DNA of 64,000 nucleotides, from assembly GCA_947311845.1 (NCBI GenBank), contig CAMZMU010000063.1:57052902-57116901 (forward strand). Reading direction: 5' to 3'. The stretch comes from Poa pratensis (lineage: Eukaryota > Streptophyta > Magnoliopsida > Poales > Poaceae). The notes under the pieces are model-generated. The model did no database searches. It was not told where the DNA came from and saw nothing but the letters and a program-made list of their open reading frames with translations. Shown piece by piece: positions 22,361-33,609 of this stretch. Each line of letters opens with the position of its first letter. The first letter of the stretch is position 1. Both the position numbers and the translations under genes were made by a program.

Positions 22361-22650
22361 ACTAGTTGGGTCACTTCATAATAAGTATGTCTTCCATCAT
22401 TGGAGACCATAATATTTCTCTCCATGTAGATATGCCACGTCACATAACTCATGTGCTAGTCCATTATATTCTACAGTGTAAGGTAGTTAATCATTTCCCC
22501 GCCACAAACATTTATTGTAAAGTTTATTTAAACTACATTTTCATACTTAATTTCAAAGAAAGCTTAGCATCCACTCCAACCTCCTCTGGTAAGAAGTGAG
22601 CCTACTAAAAGCCCTTATTGCACATGGTTACGACAAGAACAATGCTTGAT
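22361..22650. repeat. Direct repeat, copy B, downstream of SCPL-3 relic
   Basis: This is the partner of the repeat at 20831-21118. Position on both sides of the SCPL-3 relic suggests either two insertions of one transposon family or duplication of an SCPL-flanking segment. No terminal repeats were found to decide. Confidence 0.7.
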
Positions 22651-23316
22651 TGAGTGGTTGCTTGCACGTTTGTGAAGTGACTGGATGGTAAATCCCTTGT
22701 GTGAAATAATTGATAATGAAAACTCGTTTGTGGAGCGATGATCCACATCGCAAAAGGTTCTTTCATCGGGGACCGTTAGCGTTGTGCTTGCCACTACACA
22801 TGTTTATCTGAATTGGAACCGTTTGAGATGTGACCAACCACACTTTCCACTCTTGCTACTCGTTTGTGATGCACGTGATGTCATTTCCACGGATTTAAAG
22901 AATAGTCGGAGTCTCGACCGACTTGCATCCATCATCAGGTCAATATATTAGGTTATGGATTAGCAGTGGTGGTAGCTCATTGGAGTTGGCACGGGTGGTC
23001 TTAATGGCTATTGGAGTTAGCAAGCTATGGTGTGGCGGTGGCTAGTTGGAGGCTGGTGTAGTGGCCAGGCCAGCGACCCTCTTTTTTTTTGAAATTTTGC
23101 AATATTGATCAACTAAGTACGAATCAAAAGCACATATAGATTCTAGGAGTCACGTAGTTTGAAAGAGGTTTTTCATAAATAAATATGCAGCACATGCATA
23201 TTGATGAATGAACTCTTTTGAACTTGCCATTTTGAGAATCTGAGAATGTGTAAGTTGAGTTAATTTTTGTGCCTAGTATGTATTCTAGATACAATTTTGG
23301 TAGTGGCAAGGTTCTT
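22651..23316. other. Spacer before the nested insertions; no gene seen
   Basis: Mixed-composition sequence with no supported open frame, RNA gene or transposon end. Its last bases (gagacaaactcg, 23317-23328) are the left target-site duplication of the LINE that follows. Confidence 0.45.
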
Positions 23317-23355
23317 GAGACAAACTCGTTTTTTTTTTACATCTCAAACCTTTAT

Positions 23356-24459
23356 TCAGACAATAGCCATATCGTTTACAATAAGATGCTGAATAAAGCT
23401 AGGTACTTCCGCTTCCCAACTAGCAGCGATACCAGATTCTAGTGCTACCTGAGCTAGACAGTCAGCTACTTTGTTTGCTTCACGATTACAAAACTGAAAC
23501 TGAATTCTTCCAAAGTCTCTAGCTAACTGAACACATTCAGTATAGACTGCTGCCTCACTTCCCAGATAATTTCCTTGATCATTAATTGCTTCCACTACTG
23601 TCAGGCAATCTGATTCAACAATCACCCTGCCACAACCAAGGCGATGTGCCAGGTAGAGCCCATTTCTTAGTGCCATAGCTTCCGCTGCTTCAGCATTCCT
23701 TGCGTAAGGTATGAGCCATGTTGCCGCAGCCACAAATTGTCCTTGGTCATCTCGGACAATAGCACCTGAAGCTGCTCTTAATGAATCCACCTGGAACGAT
23801 GCATCCACATTCAATTTCACACTACCATGACCTGGTTTCTTCCACCGTTCCACTTCTTTCTTCATCACTTTTTTATTGTTATTCGACCTCACAAAATTCA
23901 GACACAAAGCTTTAACAGTCAGCGCTGTTCTTTCTGCCGGCTGTATTGGTTCATCTCTTACCACTTGTCTCCTTTGCCACCAAATATACCAAGCTGTTAC
24001 TGCAATCAATTCAGGTATTTTCAGCTCGCCATCGATAAGTCGCGAAGATGAGCCGAATAATAGATTTTCCATATTAACTGAACCAGATCTGTCCACCATT
24101 ATCGATTTTCGAATTTCATCAACTAACCCAACCTCCTTCCAAACCTTCTTCGCATAACTGCAGCTAAAGAGGCAATGTTGGATATCTTCCATACCTGTAG
24201 CACATCTAGGACACTGCGCCCGAACTGGTACGTGTCTGTTTACTAGAACCCCAGGCATGGTAGTATACCATGCAAAACTTTCCACAAGAAGATGCGTATT
24301 TTTCCTGGGATTCAAAGCTTCCATACCGTATTCCAGATTGGATTTACATTAATGGATCCCTGCCCATCCATCTGGATCTGACGGCGTCCAAACTGATGCT
24401 CCCATTCTCTGTAAGGTCAGCTCTATGGTAGGCTGACCTTACAGAGAACGTACCAGATT
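23356..24459 (-). pseudogene. LINE ORF2 C-terminal part: zinc-finger region and RNase H
   Basis: An open frame at 23356-24324 encodes, from its N-terminus, a cysteine/histidine motif region (CPRCATG, HCLFSCSYAKKVW) of the zf-RVT type. An RNase H domain of the plant LINE type follows, with VKLNVDASF, VESDCLTVVEAI and NREANKVADCLAQ supplying the expected acidic residues. Between 24324 and the copia insertion at 24460 the LINE frame continues with one stop and a small shift (SGTFSVRSAYH is readable). The product would have degraded the RNA strand during retrotransposition. Confidence 0.85.
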
Positions 24460-24464
24460 TAGTA

Positions 24465-25288
24465 TGTTAGAATTGGGCCCATATGTGGCAGCCCAATAAG
24501 CAATTTCAGAAAATCTCAAATCCCATTTTTGTGGCAGCACACATGGGAGTGGAGTGGGAGCTAAAGTTTAGTCCCACATTGCTAGTTGGAGGAGACAAAC
24601 ACCACCTTATAAGGTGGAGTGTTGTACCACTTGATGTGCTAGTTGAGAACAGAAGGCTCTCTCGTGCGCACTCCTCCTCCTCCTCCGCCGCCGTCCGTCC
24701 GTCCGTCCGTCTCATCATGACACGACATGCCGCGTGTTGCGGGAATGAGCCGAGCCGATGCCTATATTTTTGCTGTTTGGGAAAAACGAGTTTTTGCGTA
24801 CGCGTATAGTTTTGCCAGTTCGGGTCGCTCCCGGATCGTGGGCTGCTATCTGACTCGGGACGTGTGCGACGTGGTTGGCCCACGTTGTACCCGTTAGGGT
24901 TTCCCGAGCCGCACTATATATTGCCTTGCACTGCGTGCGCCGTCACACACAAGGTTTTTGGGAAGCGCCCCGCGCGACTGCTTTCAAGTTCTTCATCACG
25001 GTTCGACTTCCTGGACGATCTCGGGTCCACGGGCGACTCGTCTCCAACGTCGTCTCTTCGAGCTGCTACCGTCGCCGCTCAAGCTGCTGCCGTCGCTGCT
25101 CCAACGACTACTTCATCTACAATCGTTCGGTACGTTCATCACGTTCCGATGGCTGTGTTCGTAGATGTCTTGCTGTTTTCATGTTAATTAATACGTCTAG
25201 TATTTTCGAGATTAACATGTTAGTAGCTCTTGCGATCATGCTTTATATTCTGGAATTAATCATGGAAATTATGCCTAATAATCCAACA
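24465..25288 (+). repeat. Copia 5' LTR (824 bp)
   Basis: It contains a TATA-like actatatatt near 24913 followed by a GC-rich stretch. Compared with the 3' LTR it lacks about 140 bp between cgtcacacac and ttttgggaagcg, and it has extra copies of a gtcc tetramer near 24705. Confidence 0.9.
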
Positions 25289-25333
25289 ATCCAAAAACCT
25301 TATATTTGTTATAGGCAATTTCCTGAGTTAAAC

Positions 25334-26473
25334 ATGGGACATCTATCTGATGCGCTGAGGCCGGACAAGTTTACCGGTGTGGACTTTAAGAGATGGCAGT
25401 ACAAGACCACACTGTGGTTGCGATCTCTGAAAGTGTTCGAGGCTAGTGAGGGTTTACCTGAAGGAACTATATCTGACGAGGATCAGAACAAGTTCAAGGA
25501 AACCAATACTGCCTTTGTGGGACTCGTTCTGAGTGCTCTTAGCAACAAGCTGTTTGATGTGTACATGCACATTACAGATGCCAAAGAGCTCTGGGAGGCA
25601 CTGAACGCTAAGTTCGGTGTAGCAGATGCTGGCAGTGAACTGTACATCATGGAGAGCTTCCATGACTTCAGGATGGCTAACAACCGTTCTGTAGTCGAAC
25701 AGGCTCATGAGATACAGTGCATTGCTAAGGAGCTTGAGCACGCTAAGTGTGCCTTACCTGACAAGTTTGTGGCTGGATGCATTATTGCAAAGTTGCCCTC
25801 TTCATGGAGGAACTTCGCCACAACTCTCAAACACAAGAGACAGGAGATATCGGTTGAAAACCTGATAGCGTCTCTTGATGTTGAGGAGAAGGCTCGGGCT
25901 AAGGACACTGCTGAGAGAGGTGGTGAAGGTCAGTCTAGCGCCAACATGGTGCAGAAGAACTTTCACCATGGCAAGAGCAAGGCAAAGAGCAAGCCTTCCT
26001 TCAACATGCCTACCAAGACTACTTCTTTCAAGAAGAAGAAGAAGATGCTGAACAAATCTGAGCTAAAGTGCTACACTTGTGGAGAGCCCGGACACTTCTC
26101 TGTGGACTGCCCAGATCGTGCAGACAAGAAAGGGAAGGCGCCAAAGCATGTCAACGTCGTGACCGCTAGCAATGCTGATGGGTACGGTAATTTACCGATT
26201 GTGCTTTCAGTATTTCAATCTCCATGTTGGTGGATTGATACGGGTGCTAATGTTCATGTATGTGCTGACATCTCTATGTTCACTTCTTATCAGGTCGCAG
26301 ATTCAAGCGTCTTAATGGGGAATGGATCACATGCTTCTGTTCGTGGTGTTGGCACGGTAGATCTGAAGTTTACTTCGGGGAAGATCGTGCAGCTGAGGAA
26401 CGTGCAGCATGTCCCTACTATGAACAAGAATCTGTTAGCGGCTCCCTTCTATGCAGAGATGGGTTTAAATTAG
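25334..26473 (+). pseudogene. Copia gag and protease
   Basis: The frame starts at an ATG at 25334 (MGHLSDALRPDKFTG) and runs to a stop at 26471-26473. A gag region of the UBN2 type is followed by a CCHC zinc knuckle (CYTCGEPGHFSVDC, about 26068-26109) that binds RNA. The aspartic protease motif WIDTGANVHVC comes next. The open frame extends upstream into the LTR, but the ATG given fits the family start better. A one-base shift at about 26460 separates it from the integrase. Confidence 0.85.
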
Positions 26474-27516
26474 TCTTGGAGTCCAATAAAGTAGTTGTGT
26501 CAAAGTTTGGACAATTTATTGGTAAAGGGTATGAGTGCGGAGGCTTGTTCCGCTTTTCATTATCGGATTTTTGTAATAAGTCAGTAAACCATATTTGTGG
26601 CAGTGTGGATTCGGATGCTAATGTTTGGCACTCTCGTTTATGTCATGTTAATTTTGGTTTAATGAGTAGACTTTCCAGTTTGAGTTTAATTCCTACTTTC
26701 ACCATTGCCAAAGGTTCTAAGTGCCATAGCTGTGTGCAATCTAAGCAACCTCGAAAGCCTCACAAGGCAGCCGAGGAGAGAAACTTGGCACCTCTAGAAC
26801 TCGTACATTCGGATCTATGTGAGATGAATGGCGTGTTGACAAAAGGTGATAAGAGATATTTCATGACTTTAATCGATGATGCTACTAGGTTCTGTTATGT
26901 ATATTTGTTGCACACTAAAGATGAAGCTTTAGACTACTTTAAAATCTATAAAGCTGAAGTAGAAAATCAATTAGAGAGAAAGATCAAACGTCTTAGGTCA
27001 GATCGTGGTGGCGAGTATTTCTCCAACGTATTTGATGAATTCTGTGAGGAACATGGTATTATTCATGAGAGGACGCCTCCCTATTCGCCCCAATCAAACG
27101 GGGTTGCCGAGAGGAAAAACCGCACGCTGACCGACTTGGTGAACGCCATGTTGGACACTGCTGGTTTATCTAAGGCATGGTGGGGGGAGGCTTTGTTGAC
27201 TTCGTGTCATGTCCTGAATAGAGTTCCTAACAAGGATAAAGAGAAGACACCTTACGAGGAGTGGTCTGGGAGAAAACCATCACTTTCTTATTTTCGTACT
27301 TGGGGATGTTTGGCGAAAGTCAATGTTCCAATTCCTAAGAAACGAAAACTTGGACCGAAGACAGTGGATTGTGTCTTTCTAGGTTATGCTCAGCGGAGCA
27401 TTTGCTATAGATTTTTAGTGGTTAAATCTGAGATACCTGATATGCATGTTGATACTATTTTGGAATCTCGTGATGCAACATTTTTTGAGAACGTTTCCTA
27501 TGAAGGATATGCATAG
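26474..27516 (+). pseudogene. Copia integrase
   Basis: The reading frame shifts just before 26474. The translation has the N-terminal HHCC-like zinc region (WHSRLCHVN and CHSCVQSKQ) and the D-D-E catalytic core: HSDLCEMNG, TLIDDATRF, SDRGGEYFS and NGVAERKNRTL. The GKKP-like stretch WSGRKPSLSYFRTWGC follows. It ends with a stop at 27514-27516, before the RT. It would have cut and joined the DNA copy into the genome. Confidence 0.87.
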
Positions 27517-29231
27517 CATTGCTAGAATTTCTTCTGAGATATTTGCTGAACCTAGTACATCTGTTGATCATTCTGAACAACCACTTGTTGAGGAAGTCCT
27601 TGAGAAGGATGACAATGAATCAGCTCCCAAGAGGAGCAAGAGACAGAGGACTGAAAAATCCTTTGGTGATGATTTCATTGTGTACCTTGTGGACAATACT
27701 CCCACGTCCATTGCAGAGGCATTTGCATCTCCTGATGCTGATGACTGGAAAGAAGCTGTCCATAATGAGATGGACTCGATTCTTTCTAATGGAACTTGGG
27801 AATTATCTGAACGACCCTACGGCTGCAAACCTGTGGGTTGTAAGTGGGTGTTCAAGAAGAAGCTAAGGCCTGATGGTACTATTGAGAAGTACAAGGCACG
27901 GCTTGTAGCCAAGGGCTACACCCAGCGCGAAGGCGAAGATTACTTTGACACCTATTCACCTGTTGCTAGACTCACCACCATTCGAGTACTACTTTCCCTG
28001 GCTGCCTCCTATGGTCTTATCGTTCATCAAATGGACGTAAAGACAGCTTTCCTTAACGGAGAGTTGGAAGAGGAAATCTATATGGATCAGCCTGATGGGT
28101 TTGTAGTAAAAGGTGAAGAGAGAAAGGTGTGCAAATTGTTAAAATCTTTGTATGGGCTGAAGCAAGCACCTAAGCAATGGCATGAGAAGTTTGACAACTC
28201 TTACGTCTGCAGGCTTTGCCATTAATGAGGCTGACAGTGTGTGTATTATCGCCATGGTGGGGGCGATAGTGTTATATTATGCTTGTATGTTGATGACATA
28301 CTTATTTTCGGTACAAGCATGATAGTGATAAATGAGGTCAAGTTTTTCTGTCAAAGAGCTTTGATATGAAAGATCTGGGACAAGCTGATGTGATCCTGAA
28401 CATTAAGCTGATTAGGGATGAGAGTGGGATTACGTTAACGCAATCACACTATGTTGAGAAGGTCTTGAGCCGCTTTGGTTATATAGACAGCAAGCCTTCT
28501 CCAACACCCTATGATCCCAGTGTGACACTCAGAAAGAACAAAAAGGAAACGAGAGATCAATTAAGATATTCTCAAGTGATCGGTTCACTCATGTACCTTG
28601 CGAGCGCGACGAGACCTGATATCTCTTTTGCTGTGAGCAAGTTGAGCAGGTTCATGATCATTGGCATGCACTTGAAAGGGTCATGCGCTATCTGAACGGT
28701 ACAATGAGTTATGGGATTCACTATTCAGGGCACCCTGCGGTGCTTGAGGGATACTGTGATGCGAACTGGATCTCAGATGTTGATGAGCTCTACGCCACAA
28801 GTGGATATGCATTTATTCTTGGAGGTGGCGCAGTGTCATGGAGGTCTTGCAAACAGACCATTTTGACGAGGTCAACCATGGAAGCAGAACTTGCTGCTTT
28901 AGATACAGCTTCTGTTGAGGCAGAATGGCTGCGTGAGCTCTTGATGGACTTGCCGGTGGTTGAGAAACCATTACCGGCCATCCTTATGAACTGTGACAAC
29001 CAAACGGTTATCATGAAAGTGAACAGTGCTAAGGATAACGCGAAGTCATCAAGACACGTCAAAAGACGCTTGAAGTCTGTCAGGAAAATGAGAAACTCCG
29101 GAGTAATAACTGTTAGTTATATTCAAACAGACAAAAACCTGGCAGATCCCTTTACGAAGGGACTATCACGTAATGTGATAGATAGTGCATCGAGGGAGAT
29201 GGGGTTGAGACCCGTGAGCGTTACACCATAG
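27517..29231 (+). pseudogene. Copia reverse transcriptase and RNase H, frameshifted
   Basis: The RT begins in the frame of 27446-28225 (DDWKEAVHNEMDSI, GCKWVFKKKL, KARLVAKGYTQ, HQMDVKTAFLNG, LYGLKQAP). Frame breaks between about 28200 and 28366 put the YVDD catalytic box (near 28292) out of frame with both sides. The RT then resumes (28366-28695), shifts again, and the RNase H runs 28683-29231 with [18 protein letters not shown] and DPFTKGL. Three or more shifts make it non-functional. Confidence 0.87.
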
Positions 29232-29774
29232 TGGTAACCCAACCTATGTGATCGGAGATCCCGTGAATTAGGACCTGGGAAGAACAAGCTAGTGGTTTAA
29301 CTGAGGAGAGTTATTTTATAACCCTCTCCGTGGGAAGATGCATAACTCTCACATTCTGTAAGGCAGGTTGGCAATATGCCTTAATGTGTTTCTGTTGGCT
29401 ATTCGTAGCAAAGGTGCTATCCTACAGAGCGACCTTGAAAGAACACACCTATATGAGTCCGACTGTTAAACGTCGCAGTCTATGAGATTTGGGTGATCTC
29501 TAGTAAGCTCATGAAGAGACCAGGGAGTATGACGCATATGCTCCACCCGCGGGGTAGGCTACTGGCAGCCACGTACTGGTTATGACTTTGAGTGAAGTCT
29601 ATTGGCACCAAACTTGCAATTCAAGGTTCGTCCATTGTTCAAGTTGCTGGTAGATGTAGCTTGAAGCTCTAGGCGGAAGTTCAACTTAACAGTCTCTGCT
29701 GAAACACTGGTATATAAACAAGAAACGAGGTTTGGCAAAATCTCTAAATGGGAATTTGAGATCTGGTGGGGGAT

Positions 29775-30736
29775 TGTTAGAATTGGGCCCATTTGTGGCA
29801 GCCCAATAAGCAATTCTTAAGCAATTTCAGAAAATCTCAAAACCCATTTTTGTGGCAGCACACATGGGAGTGGAGTGGGAGCTAAAGTTTAGTCCCACAT
29901 TGCTAGTTGGAGGAGACAAACACCACCTTATAAGGTGGAGTGTTGTACCACTTGGTGTGCTAGTTGAGAACAAAGGCTCTCTCGTGCGCACTCCTCCTCC
30001 TCCTCCGCCGCCGTCCGTCCGTCTCGTCACGACACGCCGCGGGTTGCGGGAACGAGCCGATGCCTATATTTTTGCTGTTCGGGAAAAACGAGTTTTTCCG
30101 TACGCATATAGTTTTGCCAGTTCGGGTCGCTCCCGGATCGTGGGCTGCTATCTGACTCGGACGTGTGCGACGTGGTCGGCCCACGTTGTACCCGTTAGGG
30201 TTTCCCGAGCCGCACTATATATTGCCTTGCACTGCGTGCGCCGTCACACACCGAACCAATCTAGGTTTTGCCAATCTCGTGCCTTGCGCCGCCACCGTAG
30301 TCTACTCCATCCCGTGCGCCGGCGTGCACCGGCGAACGGGACAGCAGGTCTCCGGAACCACTTGTCCTTGTGATCCTGTACGGGAGAGGGCGAATAAGAT
30401 TTTTGGGAAGCGCCCCGCGCGACTGCTTTCAAGTTCTTCATCACGGCTCGACTTCCTGGACGATCTCCGGGTCCGCGGCCGACTTGTCTCCAACGTCGTC
30501 TTCTTCGAGCTGCTACCGTCGCCGCTCAAGCTGCTGCCGTCGCTGCTCCAACGACTACTTCATCTACAATCGTTCGGTACGTTCGTCACGTTCCGATGGC
30601 TGTGTTCGTAGATGTCTTGCTGTTGTTCATGTTAATTAATACGTCTAGTATTTTCGAGATTAACATGTTAGTAACTCTTGCGATCATGCTTTATATTATG
30701 GAATTAATCATGAAAATTATGCCTAATACTCCAACA
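29775..30736 (+). repeat. Copia 3' LTR (962 bp)
   Basis: Full-length LTR with TG...CA ends; the purine tract lies immediately upstream. About 540 bp of non-coding sequence separate it from the RNase H stop. It contains the roughly 140-bp segment missing from the 5' LTR. Confidence 0.92.
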
Positions 30737-30741
30737 TAGTA

Positions 30742-33609
30742 TACTGCCAAGCGACAAAATCATCAAGGCCTTCCACATTAAGTGGGATTTGAAGGATGCG
30801 CTCAACATCCACTGTAGAGAAAACATCTCTTAACAGTGTCTCATCCCACAAACCTGAGTGAGGGTCGATTAGTTCTTCAACATGAGTGAGCATAGTATTT
30901 CCCCTTGGGGTGATCACCATACGTGAGCTGCTAGTGGGGATCCAGGGATCTCTCCAGATATTAATCTGTGACCCAGTACCAACACGCCATATACAACCCC
31001 TTTTGAAAGTCTGAACTCCTACAAGAATGCTTTGCCAAGTATATGATGATCCATTTTTTGGTCCAGCCTTCAGAATATTTCCATCTGGATAGTATTTTGC
31101 ACGCAAAATCTGTGCACATAAAGATTCAGGGTTCTGAATTAGACGCCAACACTGTTTTGCTAACATAGCAAGATTAAAACTATGCAGGTCTCTAAAACCC
31201 ATGCCCCCCTCCTTCTTCGGTATACACATCTTCCACCATGCAAACCAGTGCATCTTCTTTCTTGTTTCTTCATCACCCCACCAAAAACCTGATATCTCAT
31301 CCATTATTGATTTACAAACACCCATTGGCAGTTTAAATACAGACATTGCATAGGAAGGAATCCCCTGGATAACTGATTTTAAAAGTACCTCCTTCCCTGC
31401 CAATGACAAGCTTTTCTCCTTCCACCCTTTCAAACGCTGACAAACACGATCAATCAAGTGTTGAAAGTAGTCACTTTTATCTACCCCAACAATAGAAGGT
31501 AAACCTAGGTACTTGTCTGAGAGTGCTTCAGTTTGAATATCCAATTTGTTGCAGATTTCTTCTCGGACATACACACTGGTACACGGGCCAAAAACACACT
31601 TGATTTTGCAACGCTTGCCAGTTGACCCGAGGCTTGACAATACATATCGAGGACATTTTTCAACGTTGTAGCATTCTCCAATGTAGCCTTCATCAATATC
31701 AATGAATCATCTGCAAAAAGCAAATGAGATATGGCTGGTGCGTTTCGGCACACTTTCACTCCCTCCAAACTCCCAATCTCCTCTTCATGTGCCAACAGAC
31801 TCGAGAGGCCCTCTGAGCATAACAAAAAGAGGTACGGAGATAGGGGATCCCCTTGCCTCAGTCCTCTACTAGGGATAAATTCATCAGTTTCAGTTCCATT
31901 GAACCTTACTTTATATCTTACGGAGGACACACATTCCATGATGAGGTCCACCCAGCCTTCATTAAAGCCCATAGTAATCATCATTCTTCTCAAAAATCCC
32001 CATTCCACTCGATCATATGCCTTATGCATATCGAGTTTTACAACACACAAGCCAGACCGGCCATGAGTCTTCTTTTTTATTGTGTGAAAGCACTCATAAG
32101 CGACGAGAACATTATCAGTAATTAATCTCCCCGGCACAAAAGCACTCTGTGTTGGCGAAATTATTTCAGGTAGTATCTTCTTTAATCTATTTGCCAACAT
32201 CTTAGAAATAATCTTATAGATTACATTGCATAAACTGATGGGCCGGTACTGAGTTATAATATCAGGGCTCTCGACTTTAGGAATAAGCACAACATTAGTT
32301 GAATTCCACCCATCCGGGATTTTCTTAGCATTCATGGCTGCAAGCACTTCTTTTGTTAATTCATCTCCTAGCAAGTGCCAGAACCTTTTTAAAAAATATT
32401 GCATGCAGTCCATCGGGCTGGGGGCTTTCATATCTCCTATTTGAAATAGTGCCTTTTTCACTTCCTCCGGTGAATACGGAGCAGTAAGAATTTCATTCAT
32501 CCTAGCGGTGACAGATGGGCGTATCGAGTTTAACAGATATTCATCCGGCTCTCGTGCTTCTGAAGTAAACAACCCTTTGAAGTAATCAGTTATTAATGGA
32601 CTCAGATTGGTATTACCTTCTACCCATTCGTCATGTGCATTCTTCAAACGTTTTATCATATTTCTCTTCCTTCTTGCTGATGCACTTCTGTGAAAAAAGT
32701 TTGTATTTCTATCTCCGTGGCGCAGCCAATTTGCTCGACCTCTTTGAGCCCACGTGATCTCTTCTTGCTCTAGCAAATTCTCAATCATACCATCAGCTCC
32801 TTTTGTTTCATGCGAACCTCAACATCGCGAGGTTGCCGCATAAGTACCTCAAGCTCGCGCTGGGCCTTCCTTAGCCTGTTTCGAGGCCCCTTAAGTGTTT
32901 TAGGTCCCATTCATGGAGATCCAAATGGACCTTTTCTAGCTTATCCTTAAAACCAGGATACAAACCTCGGTGCACTGCCTTTGCCCAAGCTGTTTTCACA
33001 ATTTCCTCCACAGACTCTTCACTTAGCCACCTCGCTTTGAAAGCCTTCTTTTTTGGTGGTTGTGGACTAGCCACTCCCGCCAAATATTCTGTATCCAACA
33101 TGATTGGGCGGTGATCAGACCTACCGAACTCCAAGTGACGTAGCACTGCCCAAGGATGCAAAAGGCTCCATTCCGAGTTGCCAACCGCTCGGTCCAATCT
33201 CTCCCGAAGTCCACCACGGATCCATGTAAATATATCACCCTCATACCCGATATCCTCTAGCGAACAATCAGACAACGCATTTTGGAATGCTTGCATTCTA
33301 GTTCTATGCCGGGGAGCACCACCATCTTTTTCTGAAGAGACTAGAATTTCATTGAAGTCCCCTATAACTAGCCACGGAAGGTTTGAGTGTGTATGCAAAT
33401 CGCGCAACAAATCATACGTGCGCTCTTTGTTATCCCAGCTTGGTTCCCCGTAAATTCCTATCAACCTCCATAGTTTTCCTTGCTCTTCTTCCACTACAGT
33501 GTCAATCAGATCAAACATTGTCGTTTGGGAGTAGATCCTCACCTCCTTCTTCCAAACCAACAATACTCCGCCACTTCTGCCATCTGACGGAGCAACAATC
33601 ATGTGGTCC
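30742..33609 (-). pseudogene. LINE ORF2 central part: endonuclease and reverse transcriptase
   Basis: Read right to left, 33707-32871 gives most of an APE-type endonuclease (HMIVAPSDGRSGGVLLVW, IGIYGEPSW, VIGDFNEI, GRSDHRPIML), although the part above 33609 is gypsy LTR. The region 32788-31505 is the reverse transcriptase, with GWNSTNVVLIPKV, YRPISLCNVIYKI, LDMHKAYDRVEW, LRQGDPLSPYLF and the FADD catalytic box (HLLFADDSLIL). The region 31640-30742 continues through SLAGKEVLLKSVIQGIPSYAM. Two frame breaks separate the blocks. The copia element cuts the end at 30742 after EGLDDFVAWQYT. Confidence 0.9.

Larger units (their letters stand above)
24465..30736 (+). mobile_element. Ty1/copia retrotransposon inserted in the LINE
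   Basis: LTRs lie at 24465-25288 and 29775-30736, starting TGTTAGAATT and ending CCAACA, and are flanked by the 5-bp duplication tagta (24460-24464 and 30737-30741). The internal order gag, protease, integrase, reverse transcriptase, RNase H defines the copia type. A purine-rich tract (ctggtgggggat) abuts the 3' LTR. Directly after the 5' LTR no tRNA primer site of the usual TGGTATCAGAGC kind is seen. The coding region has several frame breaks, so the copy is inactive. LTRs are similar apart from a deletion in the 5' copy. Confidence 0.93.
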
